Shown in pieces: positions 44,098 through 56,652 of a stretch of DNA of 64,000 nucleotides. The stretch covers positions 248,001-312,000 of the forward strand of contig BCIV01000007.1 in NCBI GenBank assembly GCA_001600055.1, given 5' to 3'. Position 1 is the first letter of the stretch. Every line of letters begins with the position of its first letter. Both the position numbers and the translations under genes were made by a program. The notes under the pieces were generated by a model that saw nothing but the letters and a program-made list of their open reading frames with translations, made no database searches and was not told the origin of the DNA. This DNA is from Filobasidium wieringae. Taxonomy: Eukaryota > Basidiomycota > Tremellomycetes > Filobasidiales > Filobasidiaceae.

Positions 44098-45226
44098 GTG
44101 AGTGACTTATCTGTTGAGCATCATTTTGCGTATTTACTGACGTGCTCACTTGATTCAGGCTGGAGCTGTTGCTGGACTGTCTGTCGACTTGATGTTTTAT
44201 CCTATCGATACCATCAAGACACGTTTACAATCTCAGCAAGGCTTTGTCAAAGCTGGAGGGTTTAAGGGTATTTATAAGGGTGTTGGAAGTGTTGGTGTAG
44301 GAAGTGCTCCTGGAGGTAAGCGCCATGGGTCGAAGCTGCCCTATATCTCTATCCGACTCGCTAAGCACTATTTTCGCAGCTGCTGCTTTCTTTACCGCCT
44401 ATGAAAACTTGAAGCAGAACCTTCCCAAGCATTCCTCGACGTTCAACCAGAATCCCGCTTTGACCCACATGTTCGCAGCTAGCGGTGGAGAGTTTGTAAG
44501 TTCAGATTCGAGACACGGCCCTGTTCCGCTAGTGCTGAAAGCCTTTGATCTCCTTTAGATGGCTTGTCTGATCCGAGTTCCTACGGAGATCGTGAAATCA
44601 AGAACTCAGACATCAGCTTATGGGGCGAGTTCATCGAGTCTTAGTAGTGCCATGAGCGTCTTCAAGTATGAGGGTTTCAAGGGATTCTATAGGGGTTTCG
44701 GTATCACCTTGGCAAGAGAAGTGAGTTTCATGAAGCTATACTGAATATGACAAAGCTAACATGCCACAAAATGGTAAAGATCCCATTCACGGCGATACAG
44801 TTCCCACTATATGAAGCCTTGAAAACAGAGCTATCGCAGAACTATCTCTCAGGGAAGAGGAAGCCCCTGGCGCACGAAGCTGCTGGTTGCGGGATGATTG
44901 CAGGAGGTATCGCTGCTGCTTTGACAACTCCTCTGGACGTGGTCAAGACTCGTGCCATGCTGGAAGCCAAGGTGAGTCCTATCGCATGATCAAAAACAAA
45001 CAATTCTAATATGCACTGCTGTTAGGCTACGACCAATGATGGGGCTTCTCGACGGGCGGCTTCGGTGTTGTCAATCCCGAACCGTCTGGCACAAATCACT
45101 TCGCAAGAAGGTGTCAAGGCTCTGTTCGCTGGTGTAGTCCCCAGAACCATGTGGATTTCACTTGGAGGAGCGGTCTTCTTGGGTGCCTATGACCTAGTCT
45201 CAGACCCCTTTCAAATGAAGATGTAG
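43951..45226 (+). CDS. mitochondrial S-adenosylmethionine carrier (Pet8/SLC25A26 type), possibly fused to upstream frame
   Basis: Exons 43951-44097 (start uncertain), 44159-44315, 44380-44495, 44559-44720, 44780-44971, 45026-45226. Three carrier repeats show [20 protein letters not shown] and [10 protein letters not shown] signatures and six hydrophobic segments. [43 protein letters not shown] and [15 protein letters not shown] closely follow Pet8/SLC25A26. The product imports S-adenosylmethionine into the matrix for methylation of CoQ, lipoate and RNA substrates. 43951 is the last in-frame ATG before the first repeat, giving a leader of about 45 residues. The same frame is open for more than 600 codons upstream, so either an internal promoter or a true fusion protein applies. 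A carrier normally has no such extension. Confidence 0.82.
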
Positions 45227-45442
45227 TGTCTATCCATTGTATACAGATAAAATGCCTATAACGGACTAAACTCGAAAAATGCCGTAATTCGGGAACGAGG
45301 CATATGGTTCCGATGACTTCACTGCCTCAGAACGAGATCTAGCCCGGCTGACCCTTTATCTCCTGAATTGTTGTACCGTTCTCAATATTGTACATCCTGC
45401 CAATACGAGCCATCCTATCGTCTACCAGTCAATCCGTACCAC

Positions 45443-46713
45443 ATGAGCTTTGCAGATCTCGAACGAGGAGAAGGACCTAGTCGCTCAGTCAGGTCGACTT
45501 CAGGTGGACCCACCCAATCTGGTAAGCCTTGATCGTCAACAGGATAAGCCATTCTTCAATGGCTCAGCTCTGATGACGCTGTTATCTTTTAACACTAGAC
45601 GAGGCACAAGCATTCACGAAGCTCAAGGATAGCGTTTCCATTCAGGTCTTCAAGATCCAGAGCAATGTACAGGGTATCACGAGGCTTGTTGACAAGCTCG
45701 GATCGCCGCAGGATGCGGAAGGTGTAAGAACGAGCTTGTGAGTCACTCATCCCACTTGAGACCATAAGCTATCGTTGATCTAAATGACTATACTCAGGGC
45801 CAATTTGACCGAGGCAACCCGAGCTATGGTCAAGCGATCGACAGAAGATGTGAAGAAATTGGCATCTTGGCCGTCAGAGCCCGCAGCAGGGGTAAGGGTA
45901 TTCATAGTAGTCTTATCCGCATACAACTAACTCACGCCTTTGGGTTGGATATCTAGGGTCCGTCAAGAAAACCACTCCAATCCAAGATATCGAAGGACTT
46001 CACCGCTGCACTCACGGCTTTCCAACGAATCCAGAAGATATCCGCAGAAAGGCAAAAGACGTCGGTACGGAAGGAACAAAAGAAACTGGGCAACATGGTA
46101 GATGATTCCCAGGCCGGGTATGAGGACGATCCTGAGGGTGGCAGCGATGAGCGGGAAGGCTTGGTGCTGCAACAAGTCCAGCAGCAGCAGAACCAGTACG
46201 TTCACGGCTTTGGCTATAAAGGGACCGTTTCGTGCTTCGGCTGACCCGATTCCCGCACACTGCTAGGATCCCGCCTGAGCAACTGGCTTTCCAGGAATCA
46301 TTGATTGCAGAGAGGGAATCCGATATCAGGGAGATCGAAGGTGGGATCCACGAGCTCAACGAGATCTTCCGTGATCTAGGAAAGATCGTCGAGGAGCAAG
46401 GAGGAATGGTCGGTACGTACTCCATTCACCTCGCTTTATCTCCCCATCTAGCTTGCTGAGGAGCTTCTCTCTTTCTAGACAATATCGAATCCAACATCGT
46501 CTCCGTTTCGAACGATGTCACTTCTGCTGGAGAAGAGCTCCGGACCGCTCACGAGTATCAACGAAAAGCGGGAAGACGGATGTTGTGCTTGATGCTGATA
46601 CTAGCGTTCGTGGCGGCTATCGTGCTATTAGCCGTAAGTCATCATATAGTCCTCGTTCATCACAGACGAAATGGATACTGACTAGGAAGGGGGATTAATA
46701 GATTCTTTCTTGA
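45443..46713 (+). CDS. PEP12: endosomal Qa-SNARE, Pep12/syntaxin-7 type
   Basis: Seven exons: 45443-45521, 45599-45737, 45798-45891, 45957-46195, 46267-46412, 46479-46633, 46702-46713; 287 aa. It begins MSFADLERG, a start shared by fungal Pep12 proteins. The N-terminal Habc helices include VFKIQSNVQGITRLVDKLG and FTAALTAFQRIQKIS. The SNARE helix (about 190-250) contains IAERESDIREIE, ELNEIFRDLGKIV and DNIESNIVSVS. It ends in a 20-residue C-terminal membrane anchor with only three residues in the last exon. Pep12 mediates fusion of Golgi-derived vesicles with late endosomes. The last exon is 12 nt including the stop; a longer read-through alternative would add a charged tail after the anchor and is less likely. 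Confidence 0.88.
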
Positions 46714-47305
46714 TTCATACACCTAGATTTCTGCTTTGTAAGTTGTACACGCCCATACATATTTACATATATCTGTCCGGATGCCGCTTCGTGTACCTCA
46801 ACTTGCAGCGCGAGTGGCACCTATGAATAAAGTCTAAGTCCATTGGGGGGAACAAGCAAGCTGAAGGACATTTCTAGCCTAGCGTGGAAGTTGATAGAAA
46901 CGTTCGTGAACGGCAATCGCAGGTTGAACCCTGAATAAGACCCTGTAGGGTAATGGATCCTTGACCAGCATCTGGCAAGAATCAATATTGAAAGTTTATG
47001 GTCTGATCACACCCGAATCCAAACAGCGAGACATTATGGAAGGGTCATCACGGATGCATAAAAAGACAGCTCATCAAATAGTCTAAGGACACAAACAATG
47101 CAAATCTAAATCGACGTCATCGAAGCCCTCGACGTCCGACGATCCGGGTCATCAAAAGAGCGACGAGAGGCATGGAAAGATGGGTTGGGGTATTGGTTCA
47201 TCAAGGTTCAGAAGGATTCGTCCAATAAGAAACAAGGTGGCGAGAAAAGGTCGTTGGTTTCGTATCCAGTCAATGCGCGTTCAGAGGCAAAAGTTCTTGC
47301 ACTCT
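46714..47305. other. convergent intergenic region, about 0.6 kb
   Basis: 3' flanks of PEP12 (+) and the GPI protein gene (-). AT-richer than the flanking coding sequence, with no recognised gene. Confidence 0.4.
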
Positions 47306-48346
47306 TTAAATGGCGATGGCACCGACGGCAGCCAAGAGGACGGCGAAGAGACCGGTAGCCTCGAGCTTTCCAGCGGCTCCAGAAGAGGTGGAGGCAGCGG
47401 TGGAAGCGGTAGAAGAGGCCCTGGTGGCGGTGTTGGATCCAGACATGGACATGGACATAGACATGGAGCTGGCCTTGGAAGATGCACCAGCAGCGGCAGA
47501 GGAGGCCATGGAAGAGGCACCAGCGGCAGCGGAGCTAAGATTATAAGAAGGATTAGTACGTTTTCACCGAGAGATAATGCTCGGAAGGACATACCTGACA
47601 GCAGAGCTAGCAGAAGCAGCAGCGGAAGAGGCAGCGGAAGAAGCAGAGCTGATGGCGCTGGCGGCGGAAGAGATGAGAACAGTGGCGGAACTGCTGGCAG
47701 CAACGGGGGCGGCAGCGGCACCGCTTCCGATACAAGAAGTGCTGGATCCGGGCTGAACGGTGACAGCGGCAGAGTAGTAGACCACACCAGATCCGTCGCG
47801 GAGAGAGACGGTGACGGAGGTACCGGAGGTAACGTTAACAGCGCTCCAGGTGTAAGGGGAGGACGCCTAGATTGAGTGAAAGATCAAGGCTCAGTTTTGA
47901 TGGTGGACACAGCCTTGCTTCAAAGCAACTTACAGGAGATCCAAGGTCGACCAAAGGAGTGGATCCGGGCTGACCACCGGGAATGATGCTCAAGAAGTAA
48001 GGAGCGACACCACCGGTCCAACTAGGAAGCGAGGATGAAAGCGATGGTTAGTCAGGCTATTCAAAGGATTCCTGATCAAGAGAAACGTACGTGATCTGTG
48101 CTGGCAAACACTCGACCAAAGAAGCGGGAGTCTGAACCTGGGTCTGAGCGGCGACGACTGTTAGAATGGAAACCTTTTGATCAGTTCATCGAGATCATCA
48201 AAAAAGGGGAACAAAGGCCATCATCACTCGAGACTGGCAGGTCTGACGACAACCGCAAGCTCGGTGTTGATCGAGACAAGAGCTGGATACTTACAGGTAG
48301 CGGCCAAAATGGCGACAGCGGAGGTAGCGTACTTGGAGAAGAACAT
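47306..48346 (-). CDS. GPI-anchored Ser/Ala-rich surface protein
   Basis: Five exons: 48295-48346, 48091-48157, 47934-48021, 47595-47866, 47306-47534; 235 aa. An N-terminal signal peptide (MFFSKYATSAVAILAA, cleavage probably after VAA) is followed by a small globular part of about 100 residues. This part has two conserved-looking Cys (VECLPAQ, STSCIG), Trp-Thr-Gly-Gly and TWSAVNVTSG blocks. The second half is Ser/Ala-rich, a likely O-mannosylated stalk with a Met-Ser repeat. It ends in a small-residue site (SGAAGKL) and a hydrophobic tail, the pattern for GPI attachment. The architecture matches secreted/GPI proteins of basidiomycete cell walls; no enzymatic motif is seen. A TATA-like element lies about 220 bp upstream. 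Skewed composition produces long spurious antisense frames. Confidence 0.82.
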
Positions 48347-48566
48347 CTTTGATTGGTTTACGTTTGTGTTTATTGATGAGATTTGATGGGTGTGTTTTCA
48401 AAGTGAAGCGTAAAGCTGTGTGTTAACGAGTGTAGTAGTGGTGGTTGTGGTTGTAAGCTGTGAGCTGTGAGTCTAGACGGATGGATGTATAGCGATGGAT
48501 GGTGAAAAGGAGAGGAAAAGGGGGGAAAGGGAGATGACAACGGAGTGGAAAAGGGAGAAACGAGGG

Positions 48567-48573
48567 TTATATA
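48567..48573 (-). promoter_or_regulatory. TATA-like element of the GPI-protein gene
   Basis: TATATAA on the minus strand about 220 bp upstream of the start codon at 48346, next to CT-rich and poly-purine tracts. Position is compatible with a strong, TATA-containing promoter and a 5' leader. Confidence 0.4.
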
Positions 48574-49111
48574 CCTTTTTTCGTTTCGCTGTGTGATTGT
48601 GTTTGGATCGAATTATGCGTTTGTTGTGACAACGATCACTTCAGAAATTGTTATTGTCCTTACGGCATTTACGGCATCTCATTCAGCGGAATATGACACA
48701 CCGCACAGGACGCGTCGCTCGACAACGGGACGAAACGCGAACTCTCCAAGCGAGCAAGCGAGCGGTTTTACCTGTCACAAAGTGCAATCGCCCTGAAAGC
48801 GCATCGTTCTTGGAATAGAACTGCGCTTGATTGTCAGCGACCACTCATTCTCTTCCCCACTGTTTGTGACGTGAATGGCGGAAAAGGAGAGGAATGGGAT
48901 CAAACTGAACTCCAAAAAAGCACCGCAAGGCCGTACTAGCGTCACCTCACGTACACCGCGGGTTACATGGAATCTGTACATCAACTGCATACACTCGAAC
49001 TACAACTGTCATCGCCTCGTTCGGCAATGCACTATTCATTTTTTGACCGGAACCCATCACTCAAATTCCCAAATCCTCTCTCGTGTATCTCGTATGACAG
49101 CCAAACAAAGG
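48574..49111. other. intergenic, about 0.5 kb
   Basis: Upstream of the GPI-protein promoter and downstream of the next minus-strand gene. Short open frames only; no recognised feature. Confidence 0.4.
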
Positions 49112-52100
49112 CTAAGTAGATGGACTTGCGCTACTCCTGATCTCGTTCGGTAAACTCTTGGCCGCATCCAGTGCCGCCCTGACTTCACCTACCAAATCGT
49201 GTTATTGAGTTTAGCGCTCGACCTCGATCACGAATCAAAGTCTTCGAACATGACTTACCAGCCATCATGTCGATCCCATCCCACATCGTTCCATACGCTT
49301 CCAGACCAGCCAGAATGACCTTGACGTTGGTCATGAGCGCTTCCAATTCATCTGAAGAAGCCGAGTCATCGTTTCCAGAGAACGAGTTGGCCTGTACCGC
49401 GAGGGAGAGCAAGAGGAAAGAATAGGCACCGCTCAATAGACCCTGTATAAAACAAATCGATCTGAGGATCTCCGTTGCCAAGTCGTATCACAGACAAACG
49501 CTCGACCTACACATGCACAGAAGGGTAGCCATTTAGGAGGTCCTTTCCACAATGCCAGAGTAGCACTCCTATGCAACACCTCCAATCGTATGACACCTGC
49601 AGACCCACCAGTATCAGCTTCGACACCCACCTCAAAATCCTGAAGGCTAACGACTCACTATGCGCAGCCTGAGCTACTCGAGCCAAACTCATTCCCGGTG
49701 GGAAAGGTCCATCAGGTCCGACCACGACCGCCTCCCCCCGCTCCGAATCCTCATCCGCCTCCTCCTTTGCAGCTCCGGACTGTTTGTTTTCCAAAGACAA
49801 CTGTACAGGTGGTTGAGCGATGTCCACTCCCCAAGCCTTGTGCGGTTTCGTCGTAGCGGTCGAAGCGCTGCCCGACGTCTTCTCCTGCAACTGTGGTCGA
49901 GATGCGGCTTCGCTCGGGGCCGGGTTGACCGGGTTGGCACTGAAGACATCATCGATGATGGGTAATTGGCCATGGTTGAACCCTTCCACTGTCTGTCCAA
50001 TGTAACCCGTCTCCGCGGTAAAGATTCCATCGAGCGGTGGTAACCAGGCAGGGACCTCTTGTAGTGGCTGATAAAGCTCTGCCGCCCGCTTAGGAACCTC
50101 GAACCAAGGCATGGGGAAGGAAGATGGGTAGATCGAAGAGTCCCAGAGCAAACCGTCCATCGAAAAGTTCATAGAGTTCATAGCATCCAATGCTTCTTGT
50201 GAAAGAGGCAAGCAATCCGTATCCGTTCCCATGATAGCAGGAGGTACACTACTAGCGCTAGAATGCCTGATAGGTGTCACGTTGGTCGGTTGACTGGCGA
50301 AACTGCCTGAAGTCGATTCGAATCGCTGAGAACTGGCTCCATAGGCAGAGTTGTTATCAGGGGAATACTGAGTTCCGGATTGGGACTCTCCGTAAACCGA
50401 GATATGCTGTTGAGGTGTCGGAATACTCGTATTATCCACAGCTGCCTTGGGTAGACCGCACATTTTACGCGAGAACAGAGCCACTTCTGGGAAGGCTTGT
50501 CGTCGATGTAACTGGATGTGACACCTGAGAGCGATCGTTGTATTAGCAAGACCTTGACTATGCTGGTGATGATAACGACTTACACTGCAAGCATCATCGA
50601 AGCTGCCAACTGCTGGTTTCGAACGACTTCCTCTTCTCCTCCTGGAACGAGAGGAATGACAGCCATCGTCTCACCCTGTTTCAGCAAGTTCAAGACAGAT
50701 CGATCGAGCTTGATCATCTGCCTGTGCAGGGCCTTCTTCTCCTTTGCAGCTTTCTTTTCTTCTGTTGACATCCCTACCATCTCATCGTCCGATAAGTCGC
50801 CATCAGCCGGTGGAGTCGGAGGGTTTGGATTAGGAAGGTTGTAGTCGAGTGTCATGATCAAGTCCATAGCTTGACAAGCCAAGCCGATAGATTCTATCCA
50901 GATACCCCATGACTGACAAAAACGATTGCGCGTTAGTACTGGATGGACAAGCTCTCCCGAATTATGACCCTGGGGAGTACTTACGTCGTCTCCAACAACG
51001 GTGGCTGGGTAATCCGACATGATCCTCTTGTCATCGTATCCAACAAGTGGACGCTGCGATTCTCTTATCAGTATTTACAAACCCATTTCGGACAGATCGA
51101 GCGGGAGCTTACTCGGCCAGCAACTAAACCTGATATAAGCATTCCTGCGAACACTACCCACCACGATCTCCTTTGCATGTCCTTGAAGACGTCTTTTCCT
51201 TCGACTTGCTTGGCAGGGGCAGGTCGAGCTGCGCTTCCGTTGAGGCCGCCCTTAGTCTTGTTGCCAGCGAAAGTGGTCTTATCGGTTTGATGCATGCCTA
51301 GATCCATGGCAAGCTCGACCGCTTGATTCATACGCGTCCTGTTCTTAACCGCATTACCCGTCTGAGCGAACTCGTACAGTCCAAGCAAAGACAACGCCTG
51401 GACGCATTCGATACCAGGCGACTTGTCTTCCATCTCGCCTACTTCAGCCAACAATTCGTCCACGCGATCTGAAGCCTCCCGAGCAAGTCGAGATGCTTGA
51501 GAACGACGCAGACTTCGTGAAGCGAGAGATTTCGGATTAGGATCCTTGGGGTGAGGGCTGAGAGATAGAATAGCCCGGACCGCGATGAGGAAGGGAGATT
51601 CGTGAATCAACTTAGATATAACCCAGTTCTTGTGCTTGATCGAAGGGAGCAATGGCTGGAAGGGGTGAATCTCCTCGTAATAGCAGTCCAGACTGCAAAG
51701 GTTATGAAATCGCTCAGCGGGGGATACACAAATCACGACGAATGGGTTAGTAAACTCACATCTTCTCGACGTCATCTGGTGCATAACTTCGGACGGCAAT
51801 GGTCGGATCAACGGTACCGATCGCTCCACCCTCTCCAGAAACACTTAACCCGTCTAACTCCGGAGGTTCTCCTCCAGGAGCCTGTAGTCCATCCAACTGA
51901 GCCAGGAAAGTCTTCAAGGCGCTTGGGGCGGGTGGTAGAACGTGTTCTCTCCTTTTCCTCGCGCCTCCTCGACGAGATTTGACGTAAACACATTCTCTGC
52001 CTTTACTGGAACACTGGCCACAAATGGGTTGGTACCCATCACATCGCGCCTTTTTGGTCCGGCACGAAAGACAAGCGTTCTTGACGGGAGGAGGAATAGG

Positions 52101-53474
52101 TGACCTTCCGCTTTCTCCTTTAACAAGCTTTGCTTCCTCGACACCGTAATCGGGCCCGGAGAAACCAGCTTGCTTCTTCTGCTTTTTCCTGGCCTCTTCC
52201 GCGGAGTACATGTCAGTGCCATGCAAGGAGTTTGCTGCTGGAACAGACGCGTTGGGACCGAGCATGGCCCTGAACTGTTCCTCCACTACAGGCAAACCGA
52301 ACCCAGCGTTGATAGGTCCTACACCGGCTGAAGAGCTCCTTTCCGCGTTATGTCCGCTGTACGAAGACCAGTTGCCTACACTTACATCGCCTGAGGCCAT
52401 CCTTGCGTGTGTCTTTCTACCTCTATCATCCTGGATCACATGGCCTGAAGCGAAGTGTTGTTGCTCGTGTCGTTGCTGTTGCTGCAACTCTTGCGGTAGA
52501 GGTTGGTAGTGGGACAAGCTGGAGGGAACAGCATTATATGCCTGAGAGAAGATCGGGTTGGTTTCCTGTTGCTGGTGCTGTTGCTGCACAGGATATGGCT
52601 GCTGAAAGGCTTGAGGATCGATTCGGTTGTATCCATTCGTATCGCCCTGGACTTGGTAAGGCTGTTCAAACCGTTGTCCCGGTAACTCCGCTTCGTATCC
52701 CATCATCCCTTGGTTACCTGTATCGCGGCCATGCTGTGCGTCTTCCAGCCCATATCCCCTGACATGCCCACTGCCACTCGCTTGGGATTGCCCTTGCACA
52801 CCATAGGTCGACAACTCGTTAAGAGCTCCGAAGCCCTGATACGTGTTCTGATTATCACCTGGATAACCTTGAATGGGAGGAGCAACTCCATTGGCTTGAG
52901 GTGTCGTTACGGTAGAAGCGTAACGTGATTCGTTGATATATTCGAATGCCTCGTCAGGATTGTGATGAGAAGGTACAGTCTGTGGCAAAGGTGCGGAAGA
53001 GATGCTGCTTGGATGGTTGTGATAGGAAGGGTATTCTGATTGAGTAGAGGGGGTCCATTCTGGTCGCATTTCAAATCCGACCTGTATGGTTCAGTTCATG
53101 AAATGGGCTCAGTTGCTGTATCGTAAGCTATCTCTGTATTTGGCTAGGCTTACAGGTACAGCATTGTGATTCAGATTCGTATTATTTGTCATGATCAAAG
53201 ACGGTTGATTTGAATTGTAGGCTTGCCCTGAATACTCTGGTTGATATCCGGCCAACGAAGCAGACGGATTGTAGCCATAGGGAGCATACACTCCCCCACT
53301 GACATCAGCATATCTTTGCTGGTTGGGTGCAGATTGAACAGGTTGTTGAGGAGGACCCGGTGATGTTTGTGAGAACGTGGGCATGTTAATTGACGCTTGT
53401 TGGGCAGACTGTTGAGGAAGTCGAGAGGGAGGGCGACGGGAAGGATTATTAACTGCATCGAGATAGCCGTTCAT
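49112..53474 (-). CDS. large Zn2Cys6 fungal-specific transcription factor
   Basis: Nine exons: 53154-53474, 51760-53081, 51113-51692, 50985-51053, 50584-50912, 49659-50524, 49511-49596, 49259-49442, 49112-49188; 1,277 aa. The N-terminus is Gln/Tyr/Ser-rich. A zinc cluster at about 440-470 (ACLSCRTKKARCDG, PICGQC, final Cys in GREC) is followed by a basic stretch (SRRGGARKRR). The middle homology region contains YYEEIHPFQPLLP, LSLLGLYEFAQTGN, AVELAMDLGMH and MQRRSWWVVF, typical of fungal_trans regulators. A helical C-terminal part (RSATLALWKGPPKW, GLLSGAYSFLLL) follows an acidic Ser-rich segment. The splice site before VIRLEVLHRS had a near alternative. A nuclear regulator of unknown targets; it is not next to any obvious pathway partner except the permease at 54.4 kb. 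Confidence 0.88.
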
Positions 53475-54426
53475 CTTGTGAGCGATCAGTCAGATGGGAT
53501 TCTGGATTCTCTGGCAGGCCTGTAGCAGTGTCTTTTCCTCCAGCTGAAGGAATGAAGGTTGAGTGGGGTTAGGTATGAATTTGGTGTAGTGGTATGACTA
53601 AGACGAGAGTTGCGGTCGAACAAGGGCGAGAGGTTCACTTTGGTAAGAAATCGACCGATTCGAGCACGAGTTGCATCCGTCTTCCGCCTCCGATTGCCTG
53701 ATCCTGCGTGAATCGGCTTGAACGGAAGTGAAGTAGGTTCTAATATCGTTCTCTGGGCTTGACTGCGGAAAAAGGCAGGATGGGTCGTGAGTACGGACGA
53801 CGGTAAATCTCCTCGAGGATCTTACGTCGTCAGTTGTGTCCGGGATCCGCGACGGGGCTTGTTGGACGAACGATCAGAGCGGACGAAGATGGGGAAGGGA
53901 GGGGGGGTGACAAGGATGTATTTTCGTGGTAGTAGCTAATTGCTTTTCGAGACCTACGACGTTCAGACGAAAAACGAGAAGAGTTCAAGAATACCGAATA
54001 CCTTCGACCAATCGTCCAGAGCCATCTACAATCTGTGTCGTGGCCTGGTCGTCCAGCGCGTCCAGCCAGTCGTCTCCATTGGGAAACTGCCGTACCATCC
54101 GACAAGATCTCGCTCAGGCACAACATCAACGAGACGATGCGGACATCAGGATTCCACGCACAACCGGACCTGCACCGGATATAAAGTTTGCATCCGATCA
54201 AGGGTATCATATAGAACAGTTCACAGTCACAATCACGTTTCAGGTGTTGAACTATCGCCAAAATACTAACATTACCACTATTATTCACAGCCTAATTACA
54301 CTACATATCTTACTAGCCACTAGAGATCCAACAGTCCTGGGTCATTGATACGCAAGACCTTTTTACACGTTGGTACACCTCGAACCCACAAACACACACT
54401 GACAGAAGATATTTGCTCCGCCACGT
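53475..54426. other. spacer of about 0.95 kb upstream of the regulator
   Basis: Long 5' region of the minus-strand regulator, as is common for fungal regulatory genes. Several plus-strand open frames (53926-54348) overlap in different frames and show no family features. No RNA gene recognised. Confidence 0.4.
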
Positions 54427-56652
54427 TCACTCCTTGACGGTAGTGAGAGGCTGCCCCTTTCCGTCGACGATGTTCTCGAGGTACTCGATGACAGGCTTAT
54501 CCTCGTCCATCTCGCGGGACAAAGACGGAACGTCTTGAGGTTGAGCGAGACCGGTAGTACGTTTGGAAGAGTCGAAGAGACGGTCGACGTACTGCGAGAA
54601 CACACATGCTTATATCAATCACCCGCGTATTGACTAGCTCTGGCAGTAAGACAACTCACCTCCAAACTGAGTCCCTTGGTTTCAGGGATGAAAAAGAAGA
54701 CGAAGGGGAAAGCGCAGAAGAAGATCGATCCGAAAATGAAGTAGGTCTTGGTGGTGACATTCTCCAGAGCGATGGGCATGATTCGGACGATACTGAAGGT
54801 GCAGAGCCATTGCCACATCAGACAGATCGTCATGGATACAATCCTGTATCGAGCGCCAAAGATCTCGGAGATCAAGGTGAGAGGACTACAGCGGGAACCA
54901 TCGGTCAGCTGAGATCAGGAACTTGTTGTAGACACCTCACTTACACAGAGTTCCATCCGAAACAGTACCAAGCGGCGTAAAGGAAGAGCGCAGTGATAGC
55001 GACGTAATCTCCAGCCACCCTCGGAGCGCCTTCTTCCTTGGGTCCAACACCGGTCAACTATCAGAGCGGCAGAAGCTTAATACCAGTCAGGCGGGAGAAC
55101 GGCAAATTCGCACTCACGTATCCTCCAAGGAAGAACAAACAGCAGGAGAGACCGATAGATCCAGCCATAAGAGGCAGACGACGACCGAATCGATCGACGA
55201 GGAAGAAACCGAAGATGAGGGTACAGACGAACTTGACCTGATATGGATGAACCATCGAGCATGAGCTATCACTCACAACCACGAGTCAATCCAGTTGCGC
55301 TTACAGTTCCGTAAATTCCAGTCGCGAAGAGTGAGTTTTTGGCCCCCTCAAATCCAAGTTGCTCGAAGATGACAGGAGAGTAGTAGTTGACAGCTTGGAC
55401 GCCGGAGAAGGTCTTGAAGAAGATCAGAGCCATTCCAATGATAACTCGCTTGCGGTGAACATGGACGACGAAGAGTTCCTTGGCGATCTGGAGCAACCCA
55501 GAATCTCCTCTCAGTGCTTTCTCAGCTTCGACTTGCTTAGTGACCTCGGTGAGCTCGAAATCCAAGTAAGGATGTTCCACAGAGATCCCTCTGATTCTGG
55601 TAAGGTTCTTGATGGCTTCCTCTCGCCTGCCGCGCATCAACAGCCATCGGGGAGATTCGGGAACGAAGAAACCACCGATGAGAAGGATGGCAGCGGGAAA
55701 GAATTGGACGAAAACGGGGAATTGCCACTGGAAACGGTTGGACTTCAGACTGCTCTCGATACCATAGTTGATCTGTTATCGGGCGTAACGCAATCAGCTT
55801 TTCGATGCATTCGATCGAGATCATCGAGTTGAGCTCACCCAGAATCCTCCCAAAGTTCCGACCTGGATGAAGATATCGAAGAATCCGACGAGTCGACCAC
55901 GGATAGAAGGGGGAGAGAACTCGGCGAGGTAAACAGGGATAACCAGGGACAAGAAACCGACGGCGAAACCACCCAAGAATCGACCGAAGGAGAAGATGGC
56001 CTTTGTGATCAAGGAGAATCAGCATTGATAACAGATCGACAAGCACTAGGGAAAGTCTACCTACCACGGATCCAGCAGCAAACGTTTGAACAAAGGCACT
56101 TGCGATAAAGATGAGGTTGGCAACGATAACGGCCCACTTTCGCCCGAATCTCTCAGTAACAGGCAATTGAAGACCAGCACCGAAGAAAGATCCGGCTTGG
56201 AACAAGGAGACCATATTGGCCTTCTGATTGGTCGCATTCTTTCCCGATAGCTTGAAGTCTGCCTTGAAAGAGGGGAGAGCGAGCGTTCCACCGAAAAACC
56301 CGGTATCGTCTATGGCGCGCGAGATCGTTCTCAGCACGAGGGCGGGAAAGCTTTGCGTTTCAGCACTCACAACCGTAGGCGGCGGCACCCATACACATGA
56401 TAATGGCGATCAGGTAGGTACGGAAGTTGTGGATTTCGCGGGGTTCCGGGACCTATCATGGTTAGGTTAGCGCAATGTCTAGGTTGAGTCGATGATACGG
56501 CCTGTGCTTACCGACTCTGCACGGTACTCTGCCATAACCTCGGCGTGAGCAGCAGCAGCATCCGAATCGTTCCACCTCTGCTTGCGCTGCTTGGGAGGCT
56601 CATAATGGCCCTTGACAATGTCCTCGCTAAAGTTGGACTCTTGACGTTGCAT
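54427..56652 (-). CDS. MFS sugar-porter family permease (quinate/hexose type)
   Basis: Nine exons: 56512-56652, 56371-56452, 56065-56309, 55839-56000, 55305-55772, 55118-55237, 54945-55057, 54660-54885, 54427-54591; 573 aa. Sugar-porter signatures are seen: YGYDTGFFGG after helix 1, ERFGRKW between helices 2 and 3, GRFLGGFAVGF, VYLAEFSPPSIRGRL, PESPRWLLMRGR before the cytoplasmic loop, VDRFGRR and FIPETKGLSLE. About twelve hydrophobic segments fit a plasma-membrane proton symporter. Likeness is to fungal quinate and hexose transporters (for example GWNSVPLTLISEIFGARYR); substrate cannot be fixed from sequence. Its neighbours downstream are oxidoreductases, suggesting carbon-source use. Confidence 0.88.

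Noticed and set aside
47180..47875. 231-aa plus-strand and 168-aa minus-strand frames overlapping the GPI-protein gene
   Set aside because: Both are Gly/Ser/Arg- or Leu/Pro-only shadows produced by the GC-skewed Ser/Ala codons of the real minus-strand gene; no splice context or domain.
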